Assembly: GCF_014042365.1 (NCBI RefSeq)
Contig: NZ_JACEZS010000001.1
Span: 1 to 64,000 of the forward strand
Source of the DNA: Rugamonas fusca
Lineage (GTDB): Bacteria > Pseudomonadota > Gammaproteobacteria > Burkholderiales > Burkholderiaceae_D
Direction of reading: 5' to 3'
Length of the DNA stretch: 64,000 nt
A program made the translations under genes and the position numbers. Of this stretch, positions 1 through 9,156 are shown piece after piece (the first letter of the stretch is position 1; the number at the start of each line of letters is the position of its first letter). The notes below the pieces were generated by a model. The model was not told the DNA's origin. It was given only the letters and a program-made list of their open reading frames with translations, and made no database searches.

Positions 1-1
1 T

Positions 2-37
2 TACTTCGACCGGTTGGGCGTACCACGCCTGTCTTAA
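2..37 (+). CDS. C-terminal 11 residues of a group II intron reverse transcriptase/maturase (partial)
   Basis: Reading from base 2 gives Y-F-D-R-L-G-V-P-R-L-S followed by a TAA stop. From memory this resembles the tail of bacterial group II intron-encoded RT/maturases. The stop lies just before a domain V-like hairpin, where intron ORFs normally end. Only the tail is in the window, so the RT motifs cannot be checked and the call rests on this tail plus the RNA structure that follows. Confidence 0.45.
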   Translation, partial: YFDRLGVPRLS

Positions 38-127
38 CCTCAACTACTCGAACCGCCCGGTGCGGACCCGCATGCCGGGTGGTGTGGCAGGGGACCGGTC
101 AGCTATGCTGGCCGCCCCTATGCCGAT
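38..127 (+). mobile_element. 3' end of a group II intron (domains V and VI)
   Basis: Bases 53-82 fold into a domain V-like hairpin. The parts are an 8-bp lower helix (53-60 with 75-82, one G-U pair), a 2-nt bulge (73-74), a 4-bp upper helix (61-64 with 69-72) and a GACC tetraloop. A second stem follows (GGGG 90-93 with CCCC 115-118, plus inner pairing of about 97-112), with an unpaired A at 120 about 7 nt from the presumed 3' splice site. That is the domain VI branch-point layout. The intron seems to end near base 127, about three bases from the stop codon of the neighbouring LysR gene. The exact boundary is uncertain by a few bases. Confidence 0.6.
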
Positions 128-129
128 AT

Positions 130-1014
130 TCAACCCAACCGCGCCAGCGCGAAGTCGACAAAACTGCGCACCTTGGCGCTGGGGCGCGGCTCAGGCCGGC
201 GCACGATGTGCACGGCGCGCGATGGCAGCTCCCACTCCGGCAGCAGATGCACCATTGCGCCCGACAGCAAATGCTCCGTCAGCAGCGCATCGTTCTGCAT
301 CACCACGCCCATCCCCGCCAGTCCGGCCGCCAGCAAGGCGTGGCCGTGATTGCTGGTGAAATTGCCTTGGGCGCGCACGGCCACCATCGTTTCGCCCTGG
401 CTGAAGCGCCAGCGGTGGTCGGCGCCCCAGCTGTCGAAGGACAGGCAGTTGTGCCGCTCCAGATCCAGCGGGTGGGCCGGCACGCCATGGCGCCGCAGGT
501 AGTCCGGGCTGGCGGCGGCCAGCATGCGGCTGCGCGCCAGCGGACGGGCGATCAGGCCCGTGTCGGCCAGCTTGCCGGAGCGGATCGCCACGTCGATCCC
601 TTCCTCCGCCAGGTTCACAACGCGGTCGTTCAGGACCAGATCCACGTGCACCAGCGGATAGGTGGCGGTGTAGGCATGGATGACAGGGACCAGGCGTTGC
701 GCGCCATAGGCCACTGGCGCCGTGACGCGCAAGCTCCCCTGCGGCACTGCGCGCAGGGTTTCGGCCACGTTGTCGGCCGCTTCCACGCTGGCCAGCACAT
801 CGCGGCACCGTTCCAGGTAGCTGGCGCCGATCTCGGTCAGCGTCAGCTTGCGGGTGGTGCGTTCCAGCAGGCGGGCGCCCAGTTGCTGTTCCAGCGCGCT
901 CACGTGCTTGCCCACCATGACGGCCGACATGTCCAGCTGGCGCCCGGCCGCAGCCAGGCTGTTGGCCGTGGCCGCCACCACGAATACTTGCATGCTGCGT
1001 AGCTTGTCGCTCAT
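130..1014 (-). CDS. LysR-family transcriptional regulator
   Basis: This 294-residue protein has the usual LysR length. An N-terminal winged helix-turn-helix (residues about 1-60, with SLAAAGRQLDMSAVMVGKHV and the ERTTRKLTLTE stretch) is followed by a substrate-binding domain. The chosen start is the ATG at 1014, which places MSDKLRSMQVFV at the N-terminus as in other members. A longer frame from 1092 adds 26 residues without homologous character. It diverges from a DUF1330 gene across 143 bp, a common LysR-target arrangement, so it may control that gene. The stop codon abuts the group II intron. No ligand can be assigned. Confidence 0.9.
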   Translation of the reverse strand: MSDKLRSMQVFVVAATANSLAAAGRQLDMSAVMVGKHVSALEQQLGARLLERTTRKLTLTEIGASYLERCRDVLASVEAADNVAETLRAVPQGSLRVTAPVAYGAQRLVPVIHAYTATYPLVHVDLVLNDRVVNLAEEGIDVAIRSGKLADTGLIARPLARSRMLAAASPDYLRRHGVPAHPLDLERHNCLSFDSWGADHRWRFSQGETMVAVRAQGNFTSNHGHALLAAGLAGMGVVMQNDALLTEHLLSGAMVHLLPEWELPSRAVHIVRRPEPRPSAKVRSFVDFALARLG

Positions 1015-1062
1015 AGCCGGAATAAAAAGTTTCGATTCTCGGAATTGTAGAGTTATTTCCAG

Positions 1063-1087
1063 CAAATTGGTTCGGATTGATAATTTG
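1063..1087. promoter_or_regulatory. Inverted repeat in the LysR/DUF1330 divergent region
   Basis: CAAATT (1063-1068) and AATTTG (1082-1087) are perfect 6-bp arms around a 13-nt spacer, between the divergent LysR and DUF1330 starts. Position and size are compatible with a LysR-family site, but the arms are short and AT-rich and could be chance. Confidence 0.3.
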
Positions 1088-1157
1088 ACCACGACGAGCG
1101 CGATGGCACTCAGGCCAGCGCGCCGACCGTCACCTTCACCGACTCAAGGAGAATCCC

Positions 1158-1445
1158 ATGGCAGCCTACGTGATTGGCGCTTTGACTGTACATAACACCG
1201 ACTGGCAGCAGGAATATGGCGCGAAGATGCCGGCCCTGATCCAGAAGCATGGCGGCAAGCTGCTGGCGCGCGCGCCGGCCAGCCAGCTGGAGGGCGAGGC
1301 GCTGCTGCATGGCGTGACTGTGATGATCGAATTTCCCACTACGGAACAGGCGCAAGCCTGGCACGCTGATCCGGAACACCTGCCGCTGCAGAAGCTGCGC
1401 CAGGGCGGCTCGCACATGGACATGATGCTGGTCGGCGGGCTGTAA
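1158..1445 (+). CDS. DUF1330 family small protein
   Basis: This 95-residue soluble protein matches the DUF1330 pattern: an AAYVIGALTVHN start, a K-H-G-G-K segment near residue 30, an EFPTTEQAQAWHADPEH segment, and length near 95. DUF1330 proteins adopt a ferredoxin-like dimeric alpha/beta barrel fold; their biochemical role is not established. An AAGGAGAATCCC Shine-Dalgarno region precedes the ATG. It is divergent from the LysR gene and probably under its control. Confidence 0.85.
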   Translation: MAAYVIGALTVHNTDWQQEYGAKMPALIQKHGGKLLARAPASQLEGEALLHGVTVMIEFPTTEQAQAWHADPEHLPLQKLRQGGSHMDMMLVGGL

Positions 1446-1741
1446 GGCGGTGCGCGGGCAGTTGAATATACGCATTTAAGCTGCTCTTGATTCACATAGG
1501 CGGCCATCGCGTATTCGGATTGGTCGCCACCACCCGCTCTCGTAAAACGCTACCACTGCAAAATTACAGAAAGCAGCAAGGGAGAGCGCGATATTAGCGC
1601 GAGCGAGGGCGTTAGCAGAGCAAGTCGAGGATGGATAGGCTTTGCGAATTTCCGCAGCCGAACGCGGCCGACGGCGTCCATGATAGCAGCTTACTCATCT
1701 GCAAGGCTCACGAATCCTCGCTCCAGGCCGACGCCGCACCA

Positions 1742-2173
1742 CTAAGCGGACTTTTGCAATTGAGCAGCCTCGGACAAGATTTCTTCAGTCGTCCAATTGC
1801 GCGACAACCAGATCGCCAATGCTGCGCCGGACAAATGCCACCACCCCATCCCTTTATATCGTTTGTGAGTCACGAGGTAGTCGCGAGCAACCCACCATGT
1901 AACGAGTTGGTCAGGCGGAGTGCGGTTTGAATGTGCAAAAAGAACGCTGGCAAAATATGAATAAGGGTCATCTGGCGAGACGTAGGGTGTACCGGTTCCG
2001 CGTGCACGATTCCAGACAATGCGCTGCTGCTCAATGGAAGCAAGTTGTCGTGGCTTTTGAGGGCGACCTTCGACTGCACTTAAGCCCAACCAATAAAGGC
2101 CAAGCGGAAACACCAACAATAACGCGAACGTGGCACACGTGGCGACAGCTAAGATGTGGCGAAATCTACGCAT
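1742..2173 (-). CDS. Hypothetical protein with one N-terminal membrane segment
   Basis: I do not recognise this 143-residue protein. The chosen ATG at 2173 begins MRRFRH, followed by a hydrophobic stretch (residues about 7-26) that could be a signal anchor. The remainder is soluble, with several Trp residues and a conserved-looking end (W-L-S-R-N-W-T-T-E-E-I-L). Base composition is more AT-rich than the flanking genes. An in-frame extension to 2257 exists but starts before the basic-hydrophobic leader and looks less likely. It has no operon partner. Confidence 0.55.
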   Translation of the reverse strand: MRRFRHILAVATCATFALLLVFPLGLYWLGLSAVEGRPQKPRQLASIEQQRIVWNRARGTGTPYVSPDDPYSYFASVLFAHSNRTPPDQLVTWWVARDYLVTHKRYKGMGWWHLSGAALAIWLSRNWTTEEILSEAAQLQKSA

Positions 2174-2376
2174 GGCATCCCCGATTCTTAAGACTTCAAC
2201 GCAGATGTCCACTGAGCAACTGCTATTGGCGGACAAGTGCCTGGACACCGCCGCCAATCTCGATAACTGTGCTCATCGGAGAATATCTATTTCCATGGCT
2301 TCACATTAATGCGCTCACCTCATTGCTCGACGCCTTTAGAGATAAGGGGGCGGCTCCTGGTTGGTTACGGTCTGGC

Positions 2377-2586
2377 CTACAGAACCATTTCTTTTATCTT
2401 CGTCGCTTTCTCAAAATGGTCTAGTTTTTGTTCGCGAATCCACCATTCAGCGGCCTCCATAAGCAACTCGGGATTATCATTCTTGTTGGCGAAAAATGCG
2501 TAAAAAGACAGACCGACATTCGGCCCATTTCTAGCTATTTTTTGATCGCAAACCGCAATCACTTTTTCCCTTAGTGTATTTCTCAT
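2377..2586 (-). CDS. Small hypothetical protein
   Basis: This 69-residue, charged, probably helical protein lies in the AT-rich patch. It contains ARNGPNVGLSFYAFFANKN and MEAAEWWIREQ segments that look like a folded helical protein rather than random frame, with balanced acidic and basic residues and no membrane segment. I cannot assign a family or function. It is an isolated reading frame on the same strand as its neighbours, with gaps of more than 200 bp on both sides. Confidence 0.5.
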   Translation of the reverse strand: MRNTLREKVIAVCDQKIARNGPNVGLSFYAFFANKNDNPELLMEAAEWWIREQKLDHFEKATKIKEMVL

Positions 2587-2825
2587 TTTTTCAACATTTT
2601 CATGCGTTACTCCAGGCCGGAATGTACCAACTCGGCTTTTGTCCGACGCCAGGCCGAAGGAACAGGATCTTGATTTTCAGCGTCTTTTATCACCGGAATC
2701 TCGCTGACCCCCGGCATGTGTTTGCATTCGTTTACCCTCGAGAACTCGAAATCTTTATCCTGACAACCCGACCGCTCCGCAGCCGATTCCTGAAGTCATT
2801 CTCGAGCACTCTCAACAAATATTAG

Positions 2826-3221
2826 TCAGGCCGCGCAGTTCAGCATCCACTGCACGCCAAACCTGTCAGTCAATTTGCCGTAGTAATCACCCCAAATCTG
2901 CATATCCAATGCTGTTGTAACGACGCCGCCATCCGCCAATTGCTCAAAAAGCTGTTTGGTTAACTGCCTATCATTCATCTGCAAAATGTTTGCAGAACCT
3001 CGCATCGGTTCCGCATCATCATTGTCGGAAGCGAAGAACAAAACACCCGGCCCCTCAAATTTCGCATGCATAATTTTTCCTCGCATGGCTTCATTGTGAA
3101 CTGGCATACCATCAACGCCAAATCGCAACACCTCGGTGATTTGTCCAAGCCCGCACTGAGCATAAAAAGTCAATGCTTGTTCACAAGTCGTCGTAAAAAA
3201 GAGGTAATTCGATAGTTGCAT
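2826..3221 (-). CDS. VOC-family (PhnB-like glyoxalase fold) protein
   Basis: This 131-residue protein has the PhnB-like arrangement: an LSNYLFFTTTCEQALTFY opening, a central HAKFEGPGVLFFASDND strand region, and a WGDYYGKLTDRFGVQWMLN ending typical of the family often mis-annotated as 3-demethylubiquinone methyltransferase. VOC proteins bind small molecules or metals through paired beta-alpha-beta units; the substrate is unknown here. It lies in an AT-rich accessory patch, with an AT-rich upstream region (3222-3332) that could hold its promoter. Confidence 0.85.
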   Translation of the reverse strand: MQLSNYLFFTTTCEQALTFYAQCGLGQITEVLRFGVDGMPVHNEAMRGKIMHAKFEGPGVLFFASDNDDAEPMRGSANILQMNDRQLTKQLFEQLADGGVVTTALDMQIWGDYYGKLTDRFGVQWMLNCAA

Positions 3222-3332
3222 GAATTCATCCTTGGATTTAAGTTCAAAGCAGTGGAACTAATCATTTAGTGAATTTTTATCACATTTACAGATACTATGG
3301 ACGCTCCGTTCATGACCGAAAGCGGGAGCGTT

Positions 3333-3482
3333 TCAATTCATCGAACTTCCACGAATTCGCTTGAACGATACCAGTTCAAATGCCGCACCAGCAAGAAAGA
3401 GGATGCCGGATCCATATTCGAGTCCCAAGTAGTAGGCAACCAGTGCCGCTGTAACAAATCCAGCAGTAATCAGAGGACGCAT
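3333..3482 (-). CDS. 49-residue two-helix membrane protein
   Basis: The start is fixed by a strong Shine-Dalgarno sequence, TAGGAGAT, 3-4 nt before the ATG at 3482 on the minus strand. The protein begins MRPLITAGFVTAALVAYYLG and continues with a second hydrophobic run containing GILFLAGAAFELVSF, then a short basic tail. This implies one or two membrane helices. It is too short for family assignment. A longer in-frame start at 3554 would lose the ribosome site and is rejected. Confidence 0.65.
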   Translation of the reverse strand: MRPLITAGFVTAALVAYYLGLEYGSGILFLAGAAFELVSFKRIRGSSMN

Positions 3483-4079
3483 GTTATCTCCTAATTTCCC
3501 ACAGGTGGCCGGCCAAACTGAGATGGATAGGTACTGCTCCCTCGACCTCTTCATTCAGCCCAAACGCCTGCCAGTCGTTATGTACAGGCTTGCCGGAAGC
3601 TTCTCGGTTTACATGCTCACTGCACATTAGCACCGCGCAAGCTGGCAGCTTCTTATTGCCGACGCCATCCGTGTTTTCAGCGGCTGACGCACATTCGATT
3701 GCCCCACCCGGTCCCGCATCTCTTGGACCACCTGGGCCCGCATATTGAGCGGGTGCTGTTGGCCGGAGTCCGATCGATGACACCGAGAATAGCATGTTAG
3801 TAATCTTGTAAATGCGTAAATTGTCACCCGGCGGCTGAGCGCGTGACTTGCAGGGCTAAACATCAGTGTTGCGGCGCAGGGATCGCCAGGCGGCGGTCAA
3901 TGGTTGGGAAGCGGCTGCGTTCTATCAGTCTGTCTGGCGGCGCATTGCGCGCGTGGGCGGTTGAGTTCTGCGCGACCGGGTAGCGGTGGTCGTACGAATA
4001 ATCAGGTGGTGGGGGCGGGCGCGAATCGGCCAAACGGTGTAAATTGCTGGTTCTGTATCATTGCCCAACAAGGAACGCC
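3483..4079. other. Intergenic stretch without a convincing gene
   Basis: No frame here combines a ribosome site, a plausible start and protein-like composition. A 103-codon minus-strand frame (3484-3795) ends next to the small membrane gene but has an irregular Pro/Gly-rich start and no recognisable motif. The segment from about 3800 returns to high GC and may hold the OsmC promoter. The composition change suggests the junction between inserted or accessory DNA and core DNA, but no direct repeats marking an insertion were seen. Confidence 0.5.
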
Positions 4080-4478
4080 ATGACTATCAAAGTAATCCGC
4101 GACCAGTCGCTGCCCATGCGCCACATCGTCCACGTGCGTAACCACCTGATCTCCACCGACGGCACGCTGGAGGAGGGCGGCAACGACGCCGGTCCGTCGC
4201 CGCACGACCTGTACGACGCCGCCATCAGTTCGTGCAAGGCGCTCACGGTGGTGTGGTACGCCAAGCGCAAGGGCATCCCTGTCGAGCAGGTGGAAGTGAG
4301 CTGCGAGCGCGACGCGAGCGAGGAGCGCAAGGGCACCTATCGCCTGGCCACCACGCTGCACCTGACGGGCCAACTGACGGACGAGCAGCGCGCCGACCTG
4401 CTGGCCGTAGCCCAGAAATGCCCGGTCCACAAGCTGATGACTTCCGTGACGACGGAAGTGACGACGGTGCTGGGATAA
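4080..4478 (+). CDS. OsmC-family peroxide-reducing protein
   Basis: This 132-residue protein has the two OsmC/Ohr cysteines: Cys52 in an SSCKAL context and Cys114 in KCPVHK. In the family they form the redox pair that reduces organic hydroperoxides. The start at 4080 follows an AAGGAA ribosome site 4 nt upstream. It lies 17 bp before a pirin gene, so the two are probably co-transcribed, consistent with an oxidative-stress or redox role. The cytoplasmic location and peroxidase activity are inferred from the family. Confidence 0.9.
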   Translation: MTIKVIRDQSLPMRHIVHVRNHLISTDGTLEEGGNDAGPSPHDLYDAAISSCKALTVVWYAKRKGIPVEQVEVSCERDASEERKGTYRLATTLHLTGQLTDEQRADLLAVAQKCPVHKLMTSVTTEVTTVLG

Positions 4479-4495
4479 CAGGCCAGGGATACGCG

Positions 4496-5374
4496 ATGAC
4501 CATTGCCACTGTATTGAAAGGCCACGAGAAGGACCTCGGCGGCGGCCTGATCGTGCGGCGCTACCTGCCGGCCGCCGTCAAGCAGGCCGTCGGCCCGTTC
4601 ATCTTCTTCGACCACTTCGGTCCGATGGACGTGGCGCCCGGCGCCAACCACGACGTGCGTCCCCATCCCCACATCGGCCTGGCCACGGTGACCTACCTGT
4701 TCGAAGGGGCGATGGACCACCGCGACAGCATCGGCTCCGTGCAGCGCATCGAACCGGGCGCCATCAACTGGATGACGGCCGGGCGCGGCATCGTTCACTC
4801 CGAGCGCACCCCCAAGGACCTGGTGGACCGTCCGCACCGCACCCACGGCCTGCAATTGTGGGCCGCGCTGCCGCTGGCGCACGAGGAGGACGAACCCAGT
4901 TTCTGCCACACGGCCGCCGACGAGATTCCGGAACTGGCAGTGCAGGGCGCGCGCGTGCGGGTGCTGATCGGCAGTGCCTTCGGCAAGACCTCGCCCGTGC
5001 GCACCTACAGCCAGACCCTGTACCTGGACGTGACGCTGCAGGCGGGCCAGCAACTGGGGCTGGCGGGCCTGCCGCCGGAAGCGGCCATCTACCCCATCAG
5101 CGGCACCTTGGAAGTGGATGGCGTGCCGCTGGCGCTGCACACGATGGCCTTGCTCGACACGGTGGCCGCCCAGCGCGTGCTGGCCGGTTCGGACGCGCGC
5201 TTCGTCGTGATCGGCGGCGAGCCGCTGGAGGGGCGGCGCTTCATGTCGTGGAACTTCGTCTCCTCGCGCAAGGAGCGTATCCAGCAGGCGGCCGAGGACT
5301 GGGCCGCCCAGCGCTTCGATCCCGTGCCCGGCGAGACGGAATGGATACCGCTGCCGGCCAGGATGCCAATGTGA
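4496..5374 (+). CDS. Pirin-family cupin protein
   Basis: This 292-residue bicupin retains the four pirin metal ligands: His57 and His59 in RPHPHIGL, His101 and Glu103 in GIVHSE. In characterised pirins these bind Fe and support redox sensing or quercetin dioxygenase activity. The C-terminal cupin ends with FMSWNFVSS, typical of the family. The start at 4496 lies 17 bp after the OsmC stop, suggesting one transcript. Long frames on both strands over this gene are high-GC shadows. Confidence 0.92.
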   Translation: MTIATVLKGHEKDLGGGLIVRRYLPAAVKQAVGPFIFFDHFGPMDVAPGANHDVRPHPHIGLATVTYLFEGAMDHRDSIGSVQRIEPGAINWMTAGRGIVHSERTPKDLVDRPHRTHGLQLWAALPLAHEEDEPSFCHTAADEIPELAVQGARVRVLIGSAFGKTSPVRTYSQTLYLDVTLQAGQQLGLAGLPPEAAIYPISGTLEVDGVPLALHTMALLDTVAAQRVLAGSDARFVVIGGEPLEGRRFMSWNFVSSRKERIQQAAEDWAAQRFDPVPGETEWIPLPARMPM

Positions 5375-5435
5375 ACGACGCTCCCGACCGCCTGTCATGG
5401 ACAGCTTGTTGTCATAGCGCACCTTGGGATGCGCC

Positions 5436-5449
5436 TTGATCTAGATCAA
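5436..5449. promoter_or_regulatory. FNR/ANR-type binding box
   Basis: TTGATCTAGATCAA is a perfect dyad and an exact match to the FNR/ANR consensus TTGAT-N4-ATCAA. It lies 120 bp upstream of the sigma-54 activator start and downstream of pirin. This suggests oxygen-dependent control of the activator (and perhaps the chemoreceptor behind it). A Crp/Fnr-family regulator is expected in the genome but is not in this window. Confidence 0.65.
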
Positions 5450-5473
5450 AGTTCGTCGTTGTCCCAACCGGGT

Positions 5474-5514
5474 ACAGTGTTGCGTCGGAATCACCATTCC
5501 CCAACCTACACTGT
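5474..5514 (+). promoter_or_regulatory. Nested stem-loop in the leader of the sigma-54 activator gene
   Basis: ACAGTGT (5474-5480) pairs perfectly with ACACTGT (5508-5514), and inside it GGAAT (5487-5491) pairs with ATTCC (5496-5500) around CACC. The structure ends 55 bp before the activator ATG, downstream of the FNR-type box. It could be an operator dyad or an mRNA leader structure; the sequence does not decide which. Confidence 0.4.
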
Positions 5515-5569
5515 CATCCGGTAGTGCGCCCAGCGAATGCGCTCTTGCAGGTTGCAGCACGAGAGCGCC

Positions 5570-7348
<1,779 letters not shown>

Positions 7349-7350
7349 AG

Positions 7351-7369
7351 CGCGCCCGGGCCGGGCGCG
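7351..7369 (+). other. GC-rich hairpin between activator and chemoreceptor genes
   Basis: CGCGCCCG (7351-7358) pairs perfectly with CGGGCGCG (7362-7369) around a 3-nt loop, three bases after the activator stop codon and 30 bp before the chemoreceptor ATG. There is no downstream T-run, so it is not a canonical intrinsic terminator. It could attenuate read-through or protect the 3' end of the upstream message. Confidence 0.45.
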
Positions 7370-7398
7370 ACACCATAACGAGATAGTGGGAGACGACT

Positions 7399-9078
7399 AT
7401 GTATGCGCAATCGGTTCCGCGGCGGCGGGTGATGGTTTGGATGACGGGGGCCTTGTTCTCCGGGCTGGCGCTGGGCATCAGCGCGCTGGCCGGCGCCGCA
7501 TGGCCGGCGCAGCTGGCGGCGGCGCTGTCGGCCGCCAGCGGTATCTGGCTGGGCGCCATGCTGCGCGGGCGGGGCGCCGGCACGCCCGAACAGCTGCTGG
7601 CCAGCAGCGGCCCCATGATCGACCAGATGATGATAGGCGCGGCCGAAACGTCGCACTTCATCGACACCATCCGCAAGCAGGTCGAGCACGACCTGCAGGC
7701 CGTGCAGGAGATTGTGCGGCACGCGGCCCGCTCCACGGACAACACGGAACAGATCGCGGCCAACGCCGAACGCGCCTCGGTCGTGGCGGCGCAAGTGCGC
7801 CACGCCAGCACGGCCGGCCGCAGCGAGGCCGACCAGAGCCTGCAGCAGATCAGCCAGGCCCGCGAGGAAGCCCATGCGGCCGTCGCCCTGATGCGGGCCT
7901 TGCAGGAAAAGTCGCGCACCATCCACACCATCACCGACGCCATCAACCAGATCGCCCAGCGCACCAACCTGCTGGCCCTGAACGCGGCCATCGAAGCGGC
8001 GCGCGCGGGCGAACATGGGCGCGGTTTCGCCGTGGTGGCCGGTGAAGTGCGCCAGCTGGCCCAGCGCACCAGCGAATCGAGCAACGAGATCGGCCAGCTG
8101 GTGCGCGCCATCAGCGAACAGGCCGAACGGGCCGCCGAAGGCATGGAGGCCTTGAGCGGCAAGGTGGTGGCGGCCAGCGGCAAGGTGGAGCAGGTGCACG
8201 CCTTCTTCCAGACCATCGACCAGGCTTCGGCCACGGCCGAAGGCGAGGTGCAGGGCATCGCGCTGTCCGCGCGCGGCCATGTGGACAGCACGCGCGCCAT
8301 CGGCGGCGCCATCGAGGCGATCCGGGACGGCATGCTCAACACGCAGACCGAGTTGCCGCTCGCCTCGCAGTCGGCCATGATGCTCAGCGAGCGTGCCGAA
8401 GCCCTGTTCCACGCGGGCGCAGGCGCCGGCGCCGGGGCCCATGACGCCATCCGCGCCGCCGCCCAGCAGGCCGCACGCGAAGTGGGCGAAATGTTCGAGC
8501 AGGGGATCAAGTGCGGCGCCATCAGCGAGCAAGCCCTGTTCGACCGGCGTTACACGCCCATCGCCGGCACCAATCCGCCCAAGTACCGCACCGCCTTCGA
8601 CGCCTACACGGACAACGTGCTGCCGGCGATCCAGGAAGCGGTGCTGGAGCGCTTGCCGCAACTGGCCTATGCGGGCGCCGTGGACGACCATGGCTACTTC
8701 CCCACCCATAACCGCAAGTTCAGCCAGCCGCTGACGGGCGACAAGGACTATGACCTGGTGCACAACCGTACCAAGCGCATCTTCGACGACCGCATCGGCA
8801 CCCGTTGCGGTTCGCACACCCAGCCCTTCCTGCTGCAAACGTACAAGCGCGACACGGGCGAGGTGATGCACGACCTGTCGGCGCCTATCATGGTGCGGGG
8901 CCGGCATTGGGGCGGGTTCCGCATCGGTTATCGTTCGGATGCGGCCAGTGCGCCGGCGACGGTGGCCGAACCGGCGGCCGCGCCAGCGCCCGCGCGCGGC
9001 GGGGCAGGCCGGAGTGCGCTCACCGCGCGCCGTCCGGCGCTGGCCGGCGCCACGGGCGTGGCCGCGCGCGCGCGTTGA
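7399..9078 (+). CDS. Methyl-accepting chemotaxis protein with a C-terminal cytoplasmic sensor-like domain
   Basis: This 559-residue chemoreceptor has an unusual order. Two hydrophobic helices (residues about 11-55) form a hairpin with almost no periplasmic loop. Next comes the MCP signalling coiled coil, with the conserved tip ([19 protein letters not shown]) near 187-206. An extra domain follows at about 350-515, containing [34 protein letters not shown] and [11 protein letters not shown]. The tail is Ala/Pro-rich. With no periplasmic domain, signals are probably sensed in the cytoplasm by this C-terminal module, whose conserved His, Asp and aromatic residues suggest a PAS-like ligand pocket. 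GAGATAGTGGGAG precedes the ATG. Confidence 0.88.
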   Translation: MYAQSVPRRRVMVWMTGALFSGLALGISALAGAAWPAQLAAALSAASGIWLGAMLRGRGAGTPEQLLASSGPMIDQMMIGAAETSHFIDTIRKQVEHDLQAVQEIVRHAARSTDNTEQIAANAERASVVAAQVRHASTAGRSEADQSLQQISQAREEAHAAVALMRALQEKSRTIHTITDAINQIAQRTNLLALNAAIEAARAGEHGRGFAVVAGEVRQLAQRTSESSNEIGQLVRAISEQAERAAEGMEALSGKVVAASGKVEQVHAFFQTIDQASATAEGEVQGIALSARGHVDSTRAIGGAIEAIRDGMLNTQTELPLASQSAMMLSERAEALFHAGAGAGAGAHDAIRAAAQQAAREVGEMFEQGIKCGAISEQALFDRRYTPIAGTNPPKYRTAFDAYTDNVLPAIQEAVLERLPQLAYAGAVDDHGYFPTHNRKFSQPLTGDKDYDLVHNRTKRIFDDRIGTRCGSHTQPFLLQTYKRDTGEVMHDLSAPIMVRGRHWGGFRIGYRSDAASAPATVAEPAAAPAPARGGAGRSALTARRPALAGATGVAARAR

Positions 9079-9156
9079 CGCGGCACGTCAGGCGCACAGG
9101 AACGATACCGGACGAGACAGGTTAATACGGCGAGGGCAATCCGGCGAGGCCGGCGC

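Noticed and set aside
2574-2825. 83-codon plus-strand frame between the hypothetical and VOC genes
   Set aside because: No Shine-Dalgarno sequence and a composition of Arg, Phe and Pro without pattern; ends next to a convergent gene.
3484-3795. 103-codon minus-strand frame
   Set aside because: No ribosome site, Pro/Gly-rich start, no family resemblance; retained only as intergenic. It could be a decayed gene, but nothing supports that positively.
5375-5569. Search for a sigma-54 (-24/-12) promoter near the sigma-54 activator and chemoreceptor
   Set aside because: No GG-N10-GC core with TGGCAC/TTGC flanks was found before either gene. A TGGCACG near 37450 lies inside a coding region with wrong spacing.
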